DNA of 64,000 bases from Desulfoluna limicola. GTDB lineage: Bacteria; Desulfobacterota; Desulfobacteria; Desulfobacterales; Desulfolunaceae. The stretch is taken from assembly GCF_021654575.1 (NCBI RefSeq), contig NZ_AP024488.1, positions 2,627,501 to 2,691,500 of the forward strand, given 5' to 3'. Shown one piece after another: positions 55,572 through 63,593 of the stretch (the stretch's first letter is position 1; every line of letters begins with the position of its first letter). The notes below the pieces were generated by a model. That model worked only from the letters and a program-made list of their open reading frames with translations. It did not search any database and was not told where the DNA came from. The translations under genes were made by a program, and so were the position numbers.

Positions 55572-57359
55572 ATGAGCCCATACAATGAAAACATACCCGA
55601 CCCCAAGGAGCTCGAAAAGGAGATCGGTAATTTCCTCAATCAAAAGTTTGGCGGAAACGTAAAGATCGTCTCTCCCTTCTCGATGCCCGAGCGGGAAAAA
55701 AATGAAGACAAGAGCGTCAGAGCCGAGAAGGCGAGTTTCAACCTCGACTTCAACATGAAGCCTGAAGAGCTGGTTGCTTACCTGGACCAGTTTATTATCC
55801 GTCAGGAGAGGGCCAAAGCAGTTCTGGCAACAAAAATCTGCACTCACTTCAACCGCATCCGTCACTTGGAACAAGAAGGCCGCAAAGCGTCAGGCATTGT
55901 CGGAGGCATCAAAAACAACGTCCTGATGATCGGCCCAACCGGGGTCGGCAAGACCTATATGGTCAAACTGATCGCCGACAAAATTGGGGTCCCGTTTGTC
56001 AAAGGGGATGCCACAAAATTCACGGAAGCCGGCTATGTCGGCGGCAACGTCGATGACCTCATCCGCGACCTCGTCCGAGAGGCCGACGACAACATCGAAC
56101 GTGCCGAGTACGGCATTGTCTATATTGATGAGGTGGATAAAATCGCGTCGGCCTCCAACGTCATGGGTGCCGATATCTCCCGAACTGGCGTCCAGCGAGC
56201 CCTGCTCAAGCCCATGGAAGAGACCGACGTGGAGCTCAAGGTCCCCCACGACCCTGTCTCCATGCTCAAAGAGATGGAGCGGTACCAGAAAACCGGGGCC
56301 CTGGAAAAACAGGTGGTCAACACCGGGAACATCCTCTTTATCATGAGCGGTGCGTTTAACGGCCTCTCTGAGATTGTTGAAAAACGCAGCCGAAAAAAAA
56401 GCATCGGATTCAGTGCCGAACTCCATGATCCCAACGAGACGGATGCCGTCTTAAAGGAACTTCGAACCGAAGACCTCGTGGAGTATGGATTTGAATCGGA
56501 ATTTGTCGGGCGCCTTCCCGTGCGCACCACCCTTGAGTCCCTATCGGAAGACGACCTTTTCGAAATTCTGAAGAACCCGAACAACCCCGTCATCTTGAGC
56601 AAAAAGCTGGATTTTTCCGCCTACGGCATCTCCATCCGGTTCTCAGACGAGATCCTGCGGGAAATAGCGCGGCGTGCCTTCCTGGAGAATACCGGTGCAC
56701 GAGGGCTGGTCAGTGCCGTGGAAGATGTGCTCCTCTCCTTTGAGACGCGCCTCCCGTCCCTGGGCATCAAAGAGTTTCCCGCGACCATTGAGGCCGCGCA
56801 ACAGCCTGATGAGACCCTGGCATCCATGGCCGACCCATCGATGAAAGAGGCCTGGAAAAAGCGGTTTGAGCGGTTAGAAGCAGAAGAGACCGCCTACCTC
56901 TCCTCTTACATTGAAAGCCACTGGACACAGCTCACCATTGGCCACCTGCTGCCCCTCACCCCATGGCGTGCTGGCTTTGCTGCAACGCTCTGTATCGGAA
57001 AGGGAATCGCCACAGGCATTGCCATCGAGACACTTCATTCACATTATGAAGAGGTGAAAAAACTTGAGGTGAATTTCTTCTCGAAATTTGGTATGCATGT
57101 CCTGTTTGATGAAGATGCGGTGGACTTCCTTATGGATCAGATCCTGACGGCAGATGCAACCGGTGAAGAAATATTCACCAAGATTGCCGGGGATTTCGAG
57201 CTTGGACTGGCACTTATCCGGGAAAAAACCGGAAAAACCCACTTCTTCATCACACGGGAGGCCCTTCTCGCGCCTGAACGTTTTCTGGATGACCTCATCA
57301 AAGAGGAACTCATTGGAAAAGATGACGCCATAAGACTCCCCGACAACACCAAGACATAA
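55572..57359 (+). CDS. ClpX-like AAA+ ATPase without zinc-binding domain
   Basis: 595 residues. The N-terminal 60 residues are unlike the ClpX zinc finger. Then PEELVAYLDQFIIRQERAKA, Walker A GPTGVGKT (121-128), the pore-loop-type TEAGYVGGNVDDLIRDL, Walker B IVYIDEVDKI, and the C-domain motifs EFVGRLPVRTTLESLSEDDL and FLENTGARGLVSAVEDVL, all in ClpX order. An IGF tripeptide (KSIGFSAE, about 277-279) stands where ClpX has its ClpP-docking loop. About 200 extra C-terminal residues have no known match. Hence it is probably an unfoldase or chaperone of ClpX type with altered substrate choice. It is followed by a terminator. Confidence 0.88.
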   Translation: MSPYNENIPDPKELEKEIGNFLNQKFGGNVKIVSPFSMPEREKNEDKSVRAEKASFNLDFNMKPEELVAYLDQFIIRQERAKAVLATKICTHFNRIRHLEQEGRKASGIVGGIKNNVLMIGPTGVGKTYMVKLIADKIGVPFVKGDATKFTEAGYVGGNVDDLIRDLVREADDNIERAEYGIVYIDEVDKIASASNVMGADISRTGVQRALLKPMEETDVELKVPHDPVSMLKEMERYQKTGALEKQVVNTGNILFIMSGAFNGLSEIVEKRSRKKSIGFSAELHDPNETDAVLKELRTEDLVEYGFESEFVGRLPVRTTLESLSEDDLFEILKNPNNPVILSKKLDFSAYGISIRFSDEILREIARRAFLENTGARGLVSAVEDVLLSFETRLPSLGIKEFPATIEAAQQPDETLASMADPSMKEAWKKRFERLEAEETAYLSSYIESHWTQLTIGHLLPLTPWRAGFAATLCIGKGIATGIAIETLHSHYEEVKKLEVNFFSKFGMHVLFDEDAVDFLMDQILTADATGEEIFTKIAGDFELGLALIREKTGKTHFFITREALLAPERFLDDLIKEELIGKDDAIRLPDNTKT

Positions 57360-57417
57360 CGAACCATGGGGCGGTTTTTTCGCCTGTGGCTTCGACACCA
57401 TCAAACGAGATAACGAC

Positions 57418-57443
57418 AAAGGCCCCGGTTTGAGGGCCTTTGT
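57418..57443 (+). terminator. Rho-independent terminator after the ClpX-like gene
   Basis: AAAGGCCC and GGGCCTTT form a stem of eight pairs followed by TGTTGT, about 60 bp after the stop codon and just before ahbC. Confidence 0.75.
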
Positions 57444-57468
57444 TGTCACAACCGGAGAGTATACGTAG

Positions 57469-58656
57469 ATGATCGGAATATCCAAACTCTACTGCGGAAC
57501 CGTGGAACCCTCGGACGCCCTGCGTTACGGACGCCATTCCGGGAGCCTCCCTTCTCACCTGCTTCAGTTCTCTAAGGACAAGAAGCCGGTGGTGGTCTGG
57601 AACTGTACCCGTGCCTGTAACCTGAAGTGCATCCACTGCTACGCCCACGCCAAAGCCACCTGCGAAGACAACGAGCTCACCACCGAAGAGGGCAAGGCCC
57701 TCATCGACGACCTGGCCGCCTTTGGCGCCCCTGTCATCCTCTTCTCCGGCGGTGAGCCCCTCATGCGTAAAGACATGCCGGAGCTGGCGGAATACGCCGT
57801 ATCCAAGGGGATGCGCGCCGTTATCTCCACCAACGGCACCCTCATCACCCGTGAAGTGGCCCAGAACCTGAAGCGCATCGGCCTCTCATACGTGGGCATC
57901 AGCATGGACGGCATGGAAGATATCCATGACCACTTCAGGGGAGAAAAGGGATCCTTCAAGGCCAGCCTCGAAGGGATCAAAAACTGCCAGGAGGCAGGCA
58001 TCAAGGTGGGGCTTCGCTTCACCATGAACCGAATGAACGTCAAGGACATCCCGGCGGTCTTCAAACTCCTCGAAGAGCACGACATCCCCCGTATCTGTTT
58101 CTACCACCTCGTCTACGCAGGCCGAGGTGTCAAAATCGGTGACGAAGTCCTCTCCCACGAAGAGACCCGAAAGGCCGTTGACCTCATCGCCACCGAGGCC
58201 AAGCGCCTCCACGACATGGGCAAATCCAAAGAGGTCCTCACCGTGGACAACCACGCCGACGGCCCCCACATCTACCTGCGCATGCTTGAAGAGGACCCCG
58301 AGCGAGCCAAGGAAGTACTTGAGCTCCTCGAAATGAACGAAGGCAACAGCTCCGGTCACGGCATCGGCTGCGTAAGCTGGGATGGTTCTGTCTACGCCGA
58401 CCAGTTCTGGCGTCACCACAGCTTCGGCAACGTTCGCCAGACCCCCTTCTCTGAGATCTGGACCAAGCCCGAGGACGATCTCCTGCTCAAGCTCAAGGAG
58501 AAAAAGAAGCACGTCACCGGCAGGTGCGCCAAGTGCAAATGGCTCGACATCTGTGCCGGCAACTTCCGCGTACGCGCAGAAGCCGCCACCGGCGATGTCT
58601 GGGCCCCCGATCCCGAGTGCTACCTCACCGACGAAGAGATCGGTTTAAGCGAATAA
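57469..58656 (+). CDS. ahbC: 12,18-didecarboxysiroheme deacetylase AhbC
   Basis: 395 residues. Radical SAM enzyme that removes the two acetate side chains of didecarboxysiroheme to give Fe-coproporphyrin III in the alternative heme pathway of sulfate reducers and archaea. It opens MIGISKLYCGTVEPSDALRY, a family-specific start. The radical SAM cluster motif is CNLKCIHC (Cys-x3-Cys-x2-Cys), then VILFSGGEPLMRKDMPELAE; the C-terminal auxiliary cluster region holds CAKCKWLDICAGNFRVRAEA and DPECYL. GGAGAG lies upstream of the ATG. First gene of ahbC-hemB-ahbD. Confidence 0.93.
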   Translation: MIGISKLYCGTVEPSDALRYGRHSGSLPSHLLQFSKDKKPVVVWNCTRACNLKCIHCYAHAKATCEDNELTTEEGKALIDDLAAFGAPVILFSGGEPLMRKDMPELAEYAVSKGMRAVISTNGTLITREVAQNLKRIGLSYVGISMDGMEDIHDHFRGEKGSFKASLEGIKNCQEAGIKVGLRFTMNRMNVKDIPAVFKLLEEHDIPRICFYHLVYAGRGVKIGDEVLSHEETRKAVDLIATEAKRLHDMGKSKEVLTVDNHADGPHIYLRMLEEDPERAKEVLELLEMNEGNSSGHGIGCVSWDGSVYADQFWRHHSFGNVRQTPFSEIWTKPEDDLLLKLKEKKKHVTGRCAKCKWLDICAGNFRVRAEAATGDVWAPDPECYLTDEEIGLSE

Positions 58657-58700
58657 GCGAGTAACCCGTGTATTTCGGGTGAAGCGATTGTTTTTTAAAG

Positions 58701-58733
58701 GGGCGTCGGCTTGATAATTCAAGACCGACGCCC
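58701..58733 (+). terminator. Strong intergenic hairpin between ahbC and hemB
   Basis: GGGCGTCGG-CTTGA-TAAT-TCAAG-CCGACGCCC makes a 14-pair stem followed only by TTGGTTT. It may be a partial terminator or an mRNA-stabilising element tuning ahbC against hemB-ahbD. Confidence 0.6.
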
Positions 58734-58781
58734 TTGGTTTCACCTGAAGCCGACACGGCCCCACCTTCAAAGGAGTACCTG

Positions 58782-59759
58782 ATGCTGTTTCCCCAATACC
58801 GAGGCCGACGCATGAGAGCGTCTTCCGCCCTGCGCCGCATGGTCCGTGAGACATCCCTCTCCGTAAACGACCTGATCCTCCCCCTCTTCGCCATCGGCGG
58901 CAAAGGCGTGAAAAACCCGATAGACTCCATGCCTGGCCACTGCCAGCTCTCCGTGGACAACATCGTCAAGGCCGCAAAAGAGGCCTATGACCTGGGCGTC
59001 CCTTCGATCATGCTCTTTGGTGTCCCCGATAAAAAAGACGCCCTTGGCACCTCCGCATATGACAAAAACGGCATCGTGCAAAAGGCGGTACGCGAGGTAA
59101 AGAACAAGGTCCCCGACCTTGCCGTCATCACCGATGTCTGCCTCTGTCAGTACACCGACCACGGACATTGCGGTGTGGTGGAAAAAGGAAAGATCGACAA
59201 CGACATGAGCCTCGATCTTCTCGCCAGAATCGCCGTCTCCCACGCCAAAGCCGGTGCCGACATGGTGGCTCCCTCAGATATGATGGATGGCCGTGTGGGT
59301 GAAATCAGAGAAGCCCTCGACCAGGAAGATCTCTCTGAGACCCCCATCATGAGCTACGCGGTCAAGTACTGCTCGGCGTACTACGGACCTTTCCGGGCCG
59401 CCGCCAACTCCGCACCCCAGTTCGGCGACCGCCGCACCTACCAGATGGACCCCGCCAATGTCCTTGAAGGCATCCGCGAGGCCACCATGGACGCGGAAGA
59501 GGGAGCGGACATTATTATGGTCAAACCTGCCCTCTCGTACCTCGATGTCATCTCCAAGGTACGGGACGAAGTGGACCTGCCCATGGCTGCCTACAACGTC
59601 AGCGGCGAATACGCCATGATCAAAGCGGCAGACCAGCTCGGCTGGATCGACGGCACCAAGGTCATGATGGAAACCTTGACATCCATCAAACGTGCCGGTG
59701 CGGACATCATCCTCACCTACCACGCCCTGGAAGCAGCACGGGAGCTTGACGGGAAGTAA
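58782..59759 (+). CDS. hemB: Porphobilinogen synthase (delta-aminolevulinate dehydratase)
   Basis: 325 residues. Joins two 5-aminolevulinates to porphobilinogen, the common start of siroheme, heme and cobamide synthesis. It begins [20 protein letters not shown], has the zinc-binding [16 protein letters not shown] with three Cys (zinc-type enzyme), the active-site lysines in [17 protein letters not shown] and [17 protein letters not shown], and [23 protein letters not shown] stands before the ATG at 58782; upstream in-frame codons are not family-like. It lies between two Ahb genes, which ties it to the siroheme-dependent route. Confidence 0.97.
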   Translation: MLFPQYRGRRMRASSALRRMVRETSLSVNDLILPLFAIGGKGVKNPIDSMPGHCQLSVDNIVKAAKEAYDLGVPSIMLFGVPDKKDALGTSAYDKNGIVQKAVREVKNKVPDLAVITDVCLCQYTDHGHCGVVEKGKIDNDMSLDLLARIAVSHAKAGADMVAPSDMMDGRVGEIREALDQEDLSETPIMSYAVKYCSAYYGPFRAAANSAPQFGDRRTYQMDPANVLEGIREATMDAEEGADIIMVKPALSYLDVISKVRDEVDLPMAAYNVSGEYAMIKAADQLGWIDGTKVMMETLTSIKRAGADIILTYHALEAARELDGK

Positions 59760-59775
59760 ACGCCTGAGCAAAAAT

Positions 59776-59827
59776 GCCTCCGGCGGCCCTGCCGGGGGCC
59801 AAACTTTTGAAAAGTTTGACAAACAGG
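59776..59827 (+). repeat. F3 element copy 2
   Basis: GCCTCCGGCGGCCCTGCCGG, then CAAACTTTTGAAAAGTTTG and ACAAACAGG: two hairpins. It stands 17 bp after the hemB stop and could act as a stabiliser or weak terminator. Confidence 0.8.
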
Positions 59828-59919
59828 TTTTATTTCATTGATGGTATTGCCAGACTTTTTAGGATAGCAAAGCGCCTCAGGCCGATATAAAAAAATTCGA
59901 CTCACCCGATTCGTTCATC

Positions 59920-60019
59920 ACGGGCGCAGCCCGTTAGCGAATGTGAAGGGGTGAGGAACGAGCCCCGGAGCATTCGCGAACCTGGGGTCCAGGGGATCAT
60001 CCCCTGGCCGCCGGAGGCA
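59920..60019 (+). repeat. F2 element copy 3 (100 bp), directly upstream of ahbD
   Basis: ACGGGCGCAGCCCGT; GCGAATG with CATTCGC enclosing GGGGT-GAGGAACGA-GCCCC; and CCAGGGGATCATCCCCTGG, ending CCGCCGGAGGCA only about 20 bp before the ahbD start codon. It lies inside the operon, within the leader of ahbD. Confidence 0.85.
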
Positions 60020-60040
60020 TCAGAAATAAAGGAAACGACG

Positions 60041-61147
60041 ATGCATGATCATATGAAGCACGGTGCCCCCCACGGTCACGGCGGCGGGCATGCAAAGAAA
60101 GAGGCGGAGCTGAGGCTGGTGGCCTGGGAAACAACCCGGAGCTGCAACTTAAGCTGTGTTCACTGTCGGGCCGCAGCCGAAAACGGTCCCTACCCCGGCG
60201 AACTCGACACCGAGGCCGCATTCAAGCTCCTCGATCAGATCGCAGAGCTGGGCAAACCCATCATCATCTTAACCGGCGGTGAGCCCCTCATGCGTGAAGA
60301 CATCTTCGAGATTGCGGCCTACGGCCACAAACTCGGAATGCGCATGACCATGGCCCCCAACGGGACCATGATGACCGAGGAGAACACCAAAAAGATGGTG
60401 GACTCGGGCATCATGCGCATCAGCCTGAGCCTGGATGGGGCCACCAAAGAGTTCCACGATGGATTCAGGGGAGTTGACGGTGCCTACGACGGCGTCATGC
60501 GTGCCGTGGACCTGGCCAAGGCCGCAGGCCTGGAGTTCCAGATCAACACCACCATCACCAAGGACAACCTCGCCCAGATTCCCGATATCCTCGCCAAAGC
60601 CGAAGAGATCGGAGCCGTGGCCCATCATATCTTCCTCCTTGTCCCCACGGGCAGAGGGAAATACATCGCGGACAGCGAGATCAACGCCAAAGAGTACGAA
60701 GAGACCCTCAACTGGTTCTACGACCAGCGAGATAAGACCCCTCTTCAGCTCAAGGCAACGTGCGCCCCTCACTACTACCGGATTCTTCGCCAGCGAGCCA
60801 AAGAGGACGGCAAAAAGGTCACGTTTGAGACCCACGGTCTGGATGCGGTAACCCGTGGCTGCCTCGGCGGCATCGGCTTCTGCTTTATCTCCCATACCGG
60901 AACCGTCCAGCCCTGCGGGTTCCTCCACACCGACTGCGGAGATGTCACCAAAGACTCCTTCGCAGACATCTGGAGAGACTCCAAAACCTTCAAAGAGCTT
61001 CGAGACTACGATCTCCTTGAGGGCAAGTGCGGCCCCTGCGAGTACAAGCGGGTCTGCGGCGGCTGCCGCGCCCGCGCCTTCGAAGCCACGGGAAGCTACC
61101 TCACCGAAGAGCCCCTCTGCAGCCACAAGCCCCACAGCATGGGTTAG
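60041..61147 (+). CDS. ahbD: Heme synthase AhbD (Fe-coproporphyrin III oxidative decarboxylase)
   Basis: 368 residues. Radical SAM enzyme of the last step of the alternative heme route; it turns two propionates of Fe-coproporphyrin III into the vinyls of heme b. After a His/Gly-rich start (HGAPHGHGGGHAKKEAELRL) comes WETTRSCNLSCVHCRAAAEN with the CxxxCxxC cluster motif, IIILTGGEPLMREDIFEIAA, and a C-terminal auxiliary-cluster region GTVQPCGFLHTDCGDVTKD and CGPCEYKRVCGGCRARAFEA. AAGGAAA lies just upstream of the ATG at 60041. ahbA and ahbB are not in the window. Confidence 0.93.
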   Translation: MHDHMKHGAPHGHGGGHAKKEAELRLVAWETTRSCNLSCVHCRAAAENGPYPGELDTEAAFKLLDQIAELGKPIIILTGGEPLMREDIFEIAAYGHKLGMRMTMAPNGTMMTEENTKKMVDSGIMRISLSLDGATKEFHDGFRGVDGAYDGVMRAVDLAKAAGLEFQINTTITKDNLAQIPDILAKAEEIGAVAHHIFLLVPTGRGKYIADSEINAKEYEETLNWFYDQRDKTPLQLKATCAPHYYRILRQRAKEDGKKVTFETHGLDAVTRGCLGGIGFCFISHTGTVQPCGFLHTDCGDVTKDSFADIWRDSKTFKELRDYDLLEGKCGPCEYKRVCGGCRARAFEATGSYLTEEPLCSHKPHSMG

Positions 61148-61169
61148 GGCCCCAGGCATTTCTGCATAA

Positions 61170-61207
61170 AAAAACCCCGATGTGAACATATCACATCGGG
61201 GTTTTTG
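61170..61207 (+). terminator. Rho-independent terminator of the ahb operon
   Basis: AAAAACCCCGATGTGA and TCACATCGGGGTTTTT form a very strong stem with a T-run, about 22 bp after the ahbD stop. Confidence 0.95.
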
Positions 61208-61214
61208 TTTTTGA

Positions 61215-61284
61215 AAGGTGAAAACACCTCGAAAGCGGGTTGGATTGCTCCCGGTCCTTGCCCCTCGGTCTGATCACATTCGCC
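61215..61284 (-). repeat. F2 element copy 5 (inverted, decayed)
   Basis: On the minus strand GGCGAATGTGATC, ACCGAGGGGCAAGGACCGGG and GAGGTGTTTTCACCT recall the F2 order; the first hairpin is lost and outer-stem pairing is broken. Confidence 0.5.
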
Positions 61285-61403
61285 GAATGACGTCTCCCGT
61301 GGCCACCGATATTGCTCGAAAAATCAAGGGTACTTGCGCATCATTATTTTGACAAAGCCAACCCAGGCAACCTTTTCACCACGACCCCGACCTCTGATTT
61401 CCA

Positions 61404-61445
61404 GCAAAAAAACCCCGTAATCCAAAGAGGAAATACGGGGCTTTT
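61404..61445 (-). terminator. Rho-independent terminator of the phosphofructokinase gene
   Basis: On the minus strand CCCCGTA pairs with TACGGGG, followed by seven Ts, about 70 bp after the pfp stop; an F3 element lies between. Confidence 0.88.
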
Positions 61446-61447
61446 CA

Positions 61448-61503
61448 CAAACCAGTTTGCCTGCCTTTTCAAAAGGCAGGCCCCCGGCAGGGCCGCCGGA
61501 GGC
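61448..61503 (-). repeat. F3 element copy 3 (inverted)
   Basis: On the minus strand GCCTCCGGCGGCCCTGCCGG then CCTGCCTTTTGAAAAGGCAGG. The second hairpin differs from the other copies (CTGCC/GGCAG in place of AAAC/GTTT) but keeps full pairing. Confidence 0.8.
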
Positions 61504-61511
61504 ATCTTTTT

Positions 61512-63593
61512 TTATTCCAGGGAATTCAATGTGAGCATCATGGGTTTTTCCTCTTCAAGGTCACCACGGAACCGGATGGCACCGGGCTTTCGAAAGCGAT
61601 CCGGGCCGGGATAGGCAGCCATCCATTTCTCCCGCATGGCCTTGACGATACGAAAGGCGTTGGAGTCGAGCTCCACCACACTCTTTTCGAGGACCAGCTT
61701 CATCTTTCCGCCACGCTCTTCCAGATGCATCAGCGGAGCAATGGGAATGCCAAGGGGCTCCCACTCGTCAAAGGACCTCTCAAGGTTGCGGATCCCCACC
61801 ATGTGGCCGGTACTGCCCCCCGCAATCAGGCTGAAAGCGGTCTGCCCCAGGTTGTAGGTGTAGGTGCAGTCAAACTTGGTGGGATCGGAACCGCGGCCAT
61901 CGTAGCCGTAAAAATGGGTCTGGACCTTAAAATTGGGAACGGACTTGTTGTAAATTTTGAGGATCGCCATGGGCACCTGATCCTCATCCTCCAGGAGCCC
62001 GGCTTTGACCAGGGCCTGCTTCAGGGTCTTGTGGGAGATGAGCTCTTCCTTGATCAGCAGGTAGCGTCCCACCCCGTAGTTCCGGAAGAGGACGGGACCG
62101 TAAAGATCTGAGCTGAGGCCGGCCTGGGAAAGGGCTTTGGCGTAATAGGATTCTTCAATGCCGACCTTGTAGCGGCCCTTCTCCTTGAGAATGTCCAGGT
62201 AATCCATAACGAGTTCCAAGATAACCCGATCCGTCTCTACCTGGGAGAACTGGAAGTTGCCGTGGCTGTCCCGCTCGATGAGAAGGCCCGCCTGGAAAAA
62301 CTCGGGGATGTCGTTGAAAAGCTCGTCATCCCGGGCATTCCAGATGGTTTCAGGCCCCATCTTTCGAATCCCGCGAACCAGGCGCCTCAGGTACTCCAGC
62401 TTCTCTTCCAGGGTTCTGAAGTCCGTATGAAAATCTGTGTCATGAACATCATTGTACTCAGAGATGATGGTATTGAGCTTGATGATAAAAATCTGGACTT
62501 CGTTGATAAACTCCAGAATCCCCTCCGGGATCACCACCACCCCGTAATTTTTACCCACGGCAGCACGTCGAACGATGGCATCACACACCACCCTGGAGAG
62601 GTGGCGAAGGGTCATGCCGTAGGCTGTGTAATCCACAGTCCCTTCGGCTTTGGCTTTCTCGACACGATCCTCATCCACGTAATCGGCAAGGTCCTCGCCG
62701 ATGAGGGTCAGGTTGGCATGGGTCTGGAGCGATACCTCCAGGGCAAGATGGCTAGCCACCCGGCCCATCACCTTGCAGAAGTGCCAGTATTTGACATCGG
62801 AGCTGCCGTCGGTGCAAAGGTCACCGACGTTCCGGGCAAAGGAGCGAGCCGCGCTGTGAAACCCGAACGAAATGGCGCACAGACTCTTTCCGTCGGCGTC
62901 TTTCACCTGGATATCCCCGTCGATGGTCTTGGGCACCCCGATGACCTGAATGCCCTCTTCCTTCATGGACTCCGCCATAAACGCCGCGTTGGTGTTGGAA
63001 TCGTCCCCGCCGATCACCACCAGGGCATCCAATCCAAACTTTTTGCAGGTCTCAACGGAGAGACGCATTTTACTGCGGGTGTCGATCTTGGTCCGCCCCG
63101 TCTTGATCATACAGAATCCACCAAGGTTTCGGTACTGATTCACGATCTCGTCGGTCAACTCACAGGCATTGCCCTCAATGATACCATCCTGGCCGAGGAT
63201 AAACCCGTAAACACGGTTCTCGGGGTTGGCCTTTTTGGCGGCATCATAAAGGCCCGCGATCACGTTATGACCACCGGGTGCCGGCCCGCCGGAAAAAGCA
63301 ATACCGATGGCCCTGGGGCGTAGATAACCTTCAGCTGCCTCCTCGCCCGCCGTCACCACCTTCTCTACACGGTTCTCCATCAGGTGCGGGAGCTGTTCCT
63401 TTGCGGCACCATCGATGTTAAACCGATATTGGTTCTGGGTTTCAAGGGCTGTCGGCCCGTTTTGGAACACCTCACAAAGAGGGGGCGTGTAGGCCCTTCT
63501 CTCGATAGCGTCCAGGCTGTCCTCACCAATGATCTCCTGAACACAGTCGTGTGAGAAGAGTTCATCCAGGCTCATCAGGCGTTTTTCCGACAT
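61512..63593 (-). CDS. pfp: Pyrophosphate-dependent phosphofructokinase (long form)
   Basis: 693 residues. Interconverts fructose-6-phosphate and fructose-1,6-bisphosphate with PPi, which makes glycolysis reversible at this step. N-terminal about 90 residues are unique to the long type. AFSGGPAPGGHNVIAGLYDA binds phosphate; VVIGGDDSNTNAAFMAE carries Asp where ATP-type enzymes have Gly (GGDDS), a mark of PPi use; VPKTIDGDIQVKDADG has the catalytic Asp and an Lys; GFHSAARSFARNVGDL and KVMGRVASHLALEVSLQTH follow. The start at 63593 has GGAGACAAGC upstream. Sulfate reducers produce PPi during sulfate activation, so PPi use is sensible here. Confidence 0.94.
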   Translation of the reverse strand: MSEKRLMSLDELFSHDCVQEIIGEDSLDAIERRAYTPPLCEVFQNGPTALETQNQYRFNIDGAAKEQLPHLMENRVEKVVTAGEEAAEGYLRPRAIGIAFSGGPAPGGHNVIAGLYDAAKKANPENRVYGFILGQDGIIEGNACELTDEIVNQYRNLGGFCMIKTGRTKIDTRSKMRLSVETCKKFGLDALVVIGGDDSNTNAAFMAESMKEEGIQVIGVPKTIDGDIQVKDADGKSLCAISFGFHSAARSFARNVGDLCTDGSSDVKYWHFCKVMGRVASHLALEVSLQTHANLTLIGEDLADYVDEDRVEKAKAEGTVDYTAYGMTLRHLSRVVCDAIVRRAAVGKNYGVVVIPEGILEFINEVQIFIIKLNTIISEYNDVHDTDFHTDFRTLEEKLEYLRRLVRGIRKMGPETIWNARDDELFNDIPEFFQAGLLIERDSHGNFQFSQVETDRVILELVMDYLDILKEKGRYKVGIEESYYAKALSQAGLSSDLYGPVLFRNYGVGRYLLIKEELISHKTLKQALVKAGLLEDEDQVPMAILKIYNKSVPNFKVQTHFYGYDGRGSDPTKFDCTYTYNLGQTAFSLIAGGSTGHMVGIRNLERSFDEWEPLGIPIAPLMHLEERGGKMKLVLEKSVVELDSNAFRIVKAMREKWMAAYPGPDRFRKPGAIRFRGDLEEEKPMMLTLNSLE

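Noticed and set aside
62262..63323. 353-codon open frame on the plus strand
   Set aside because: Antisense to the phosphofructokinase gene.
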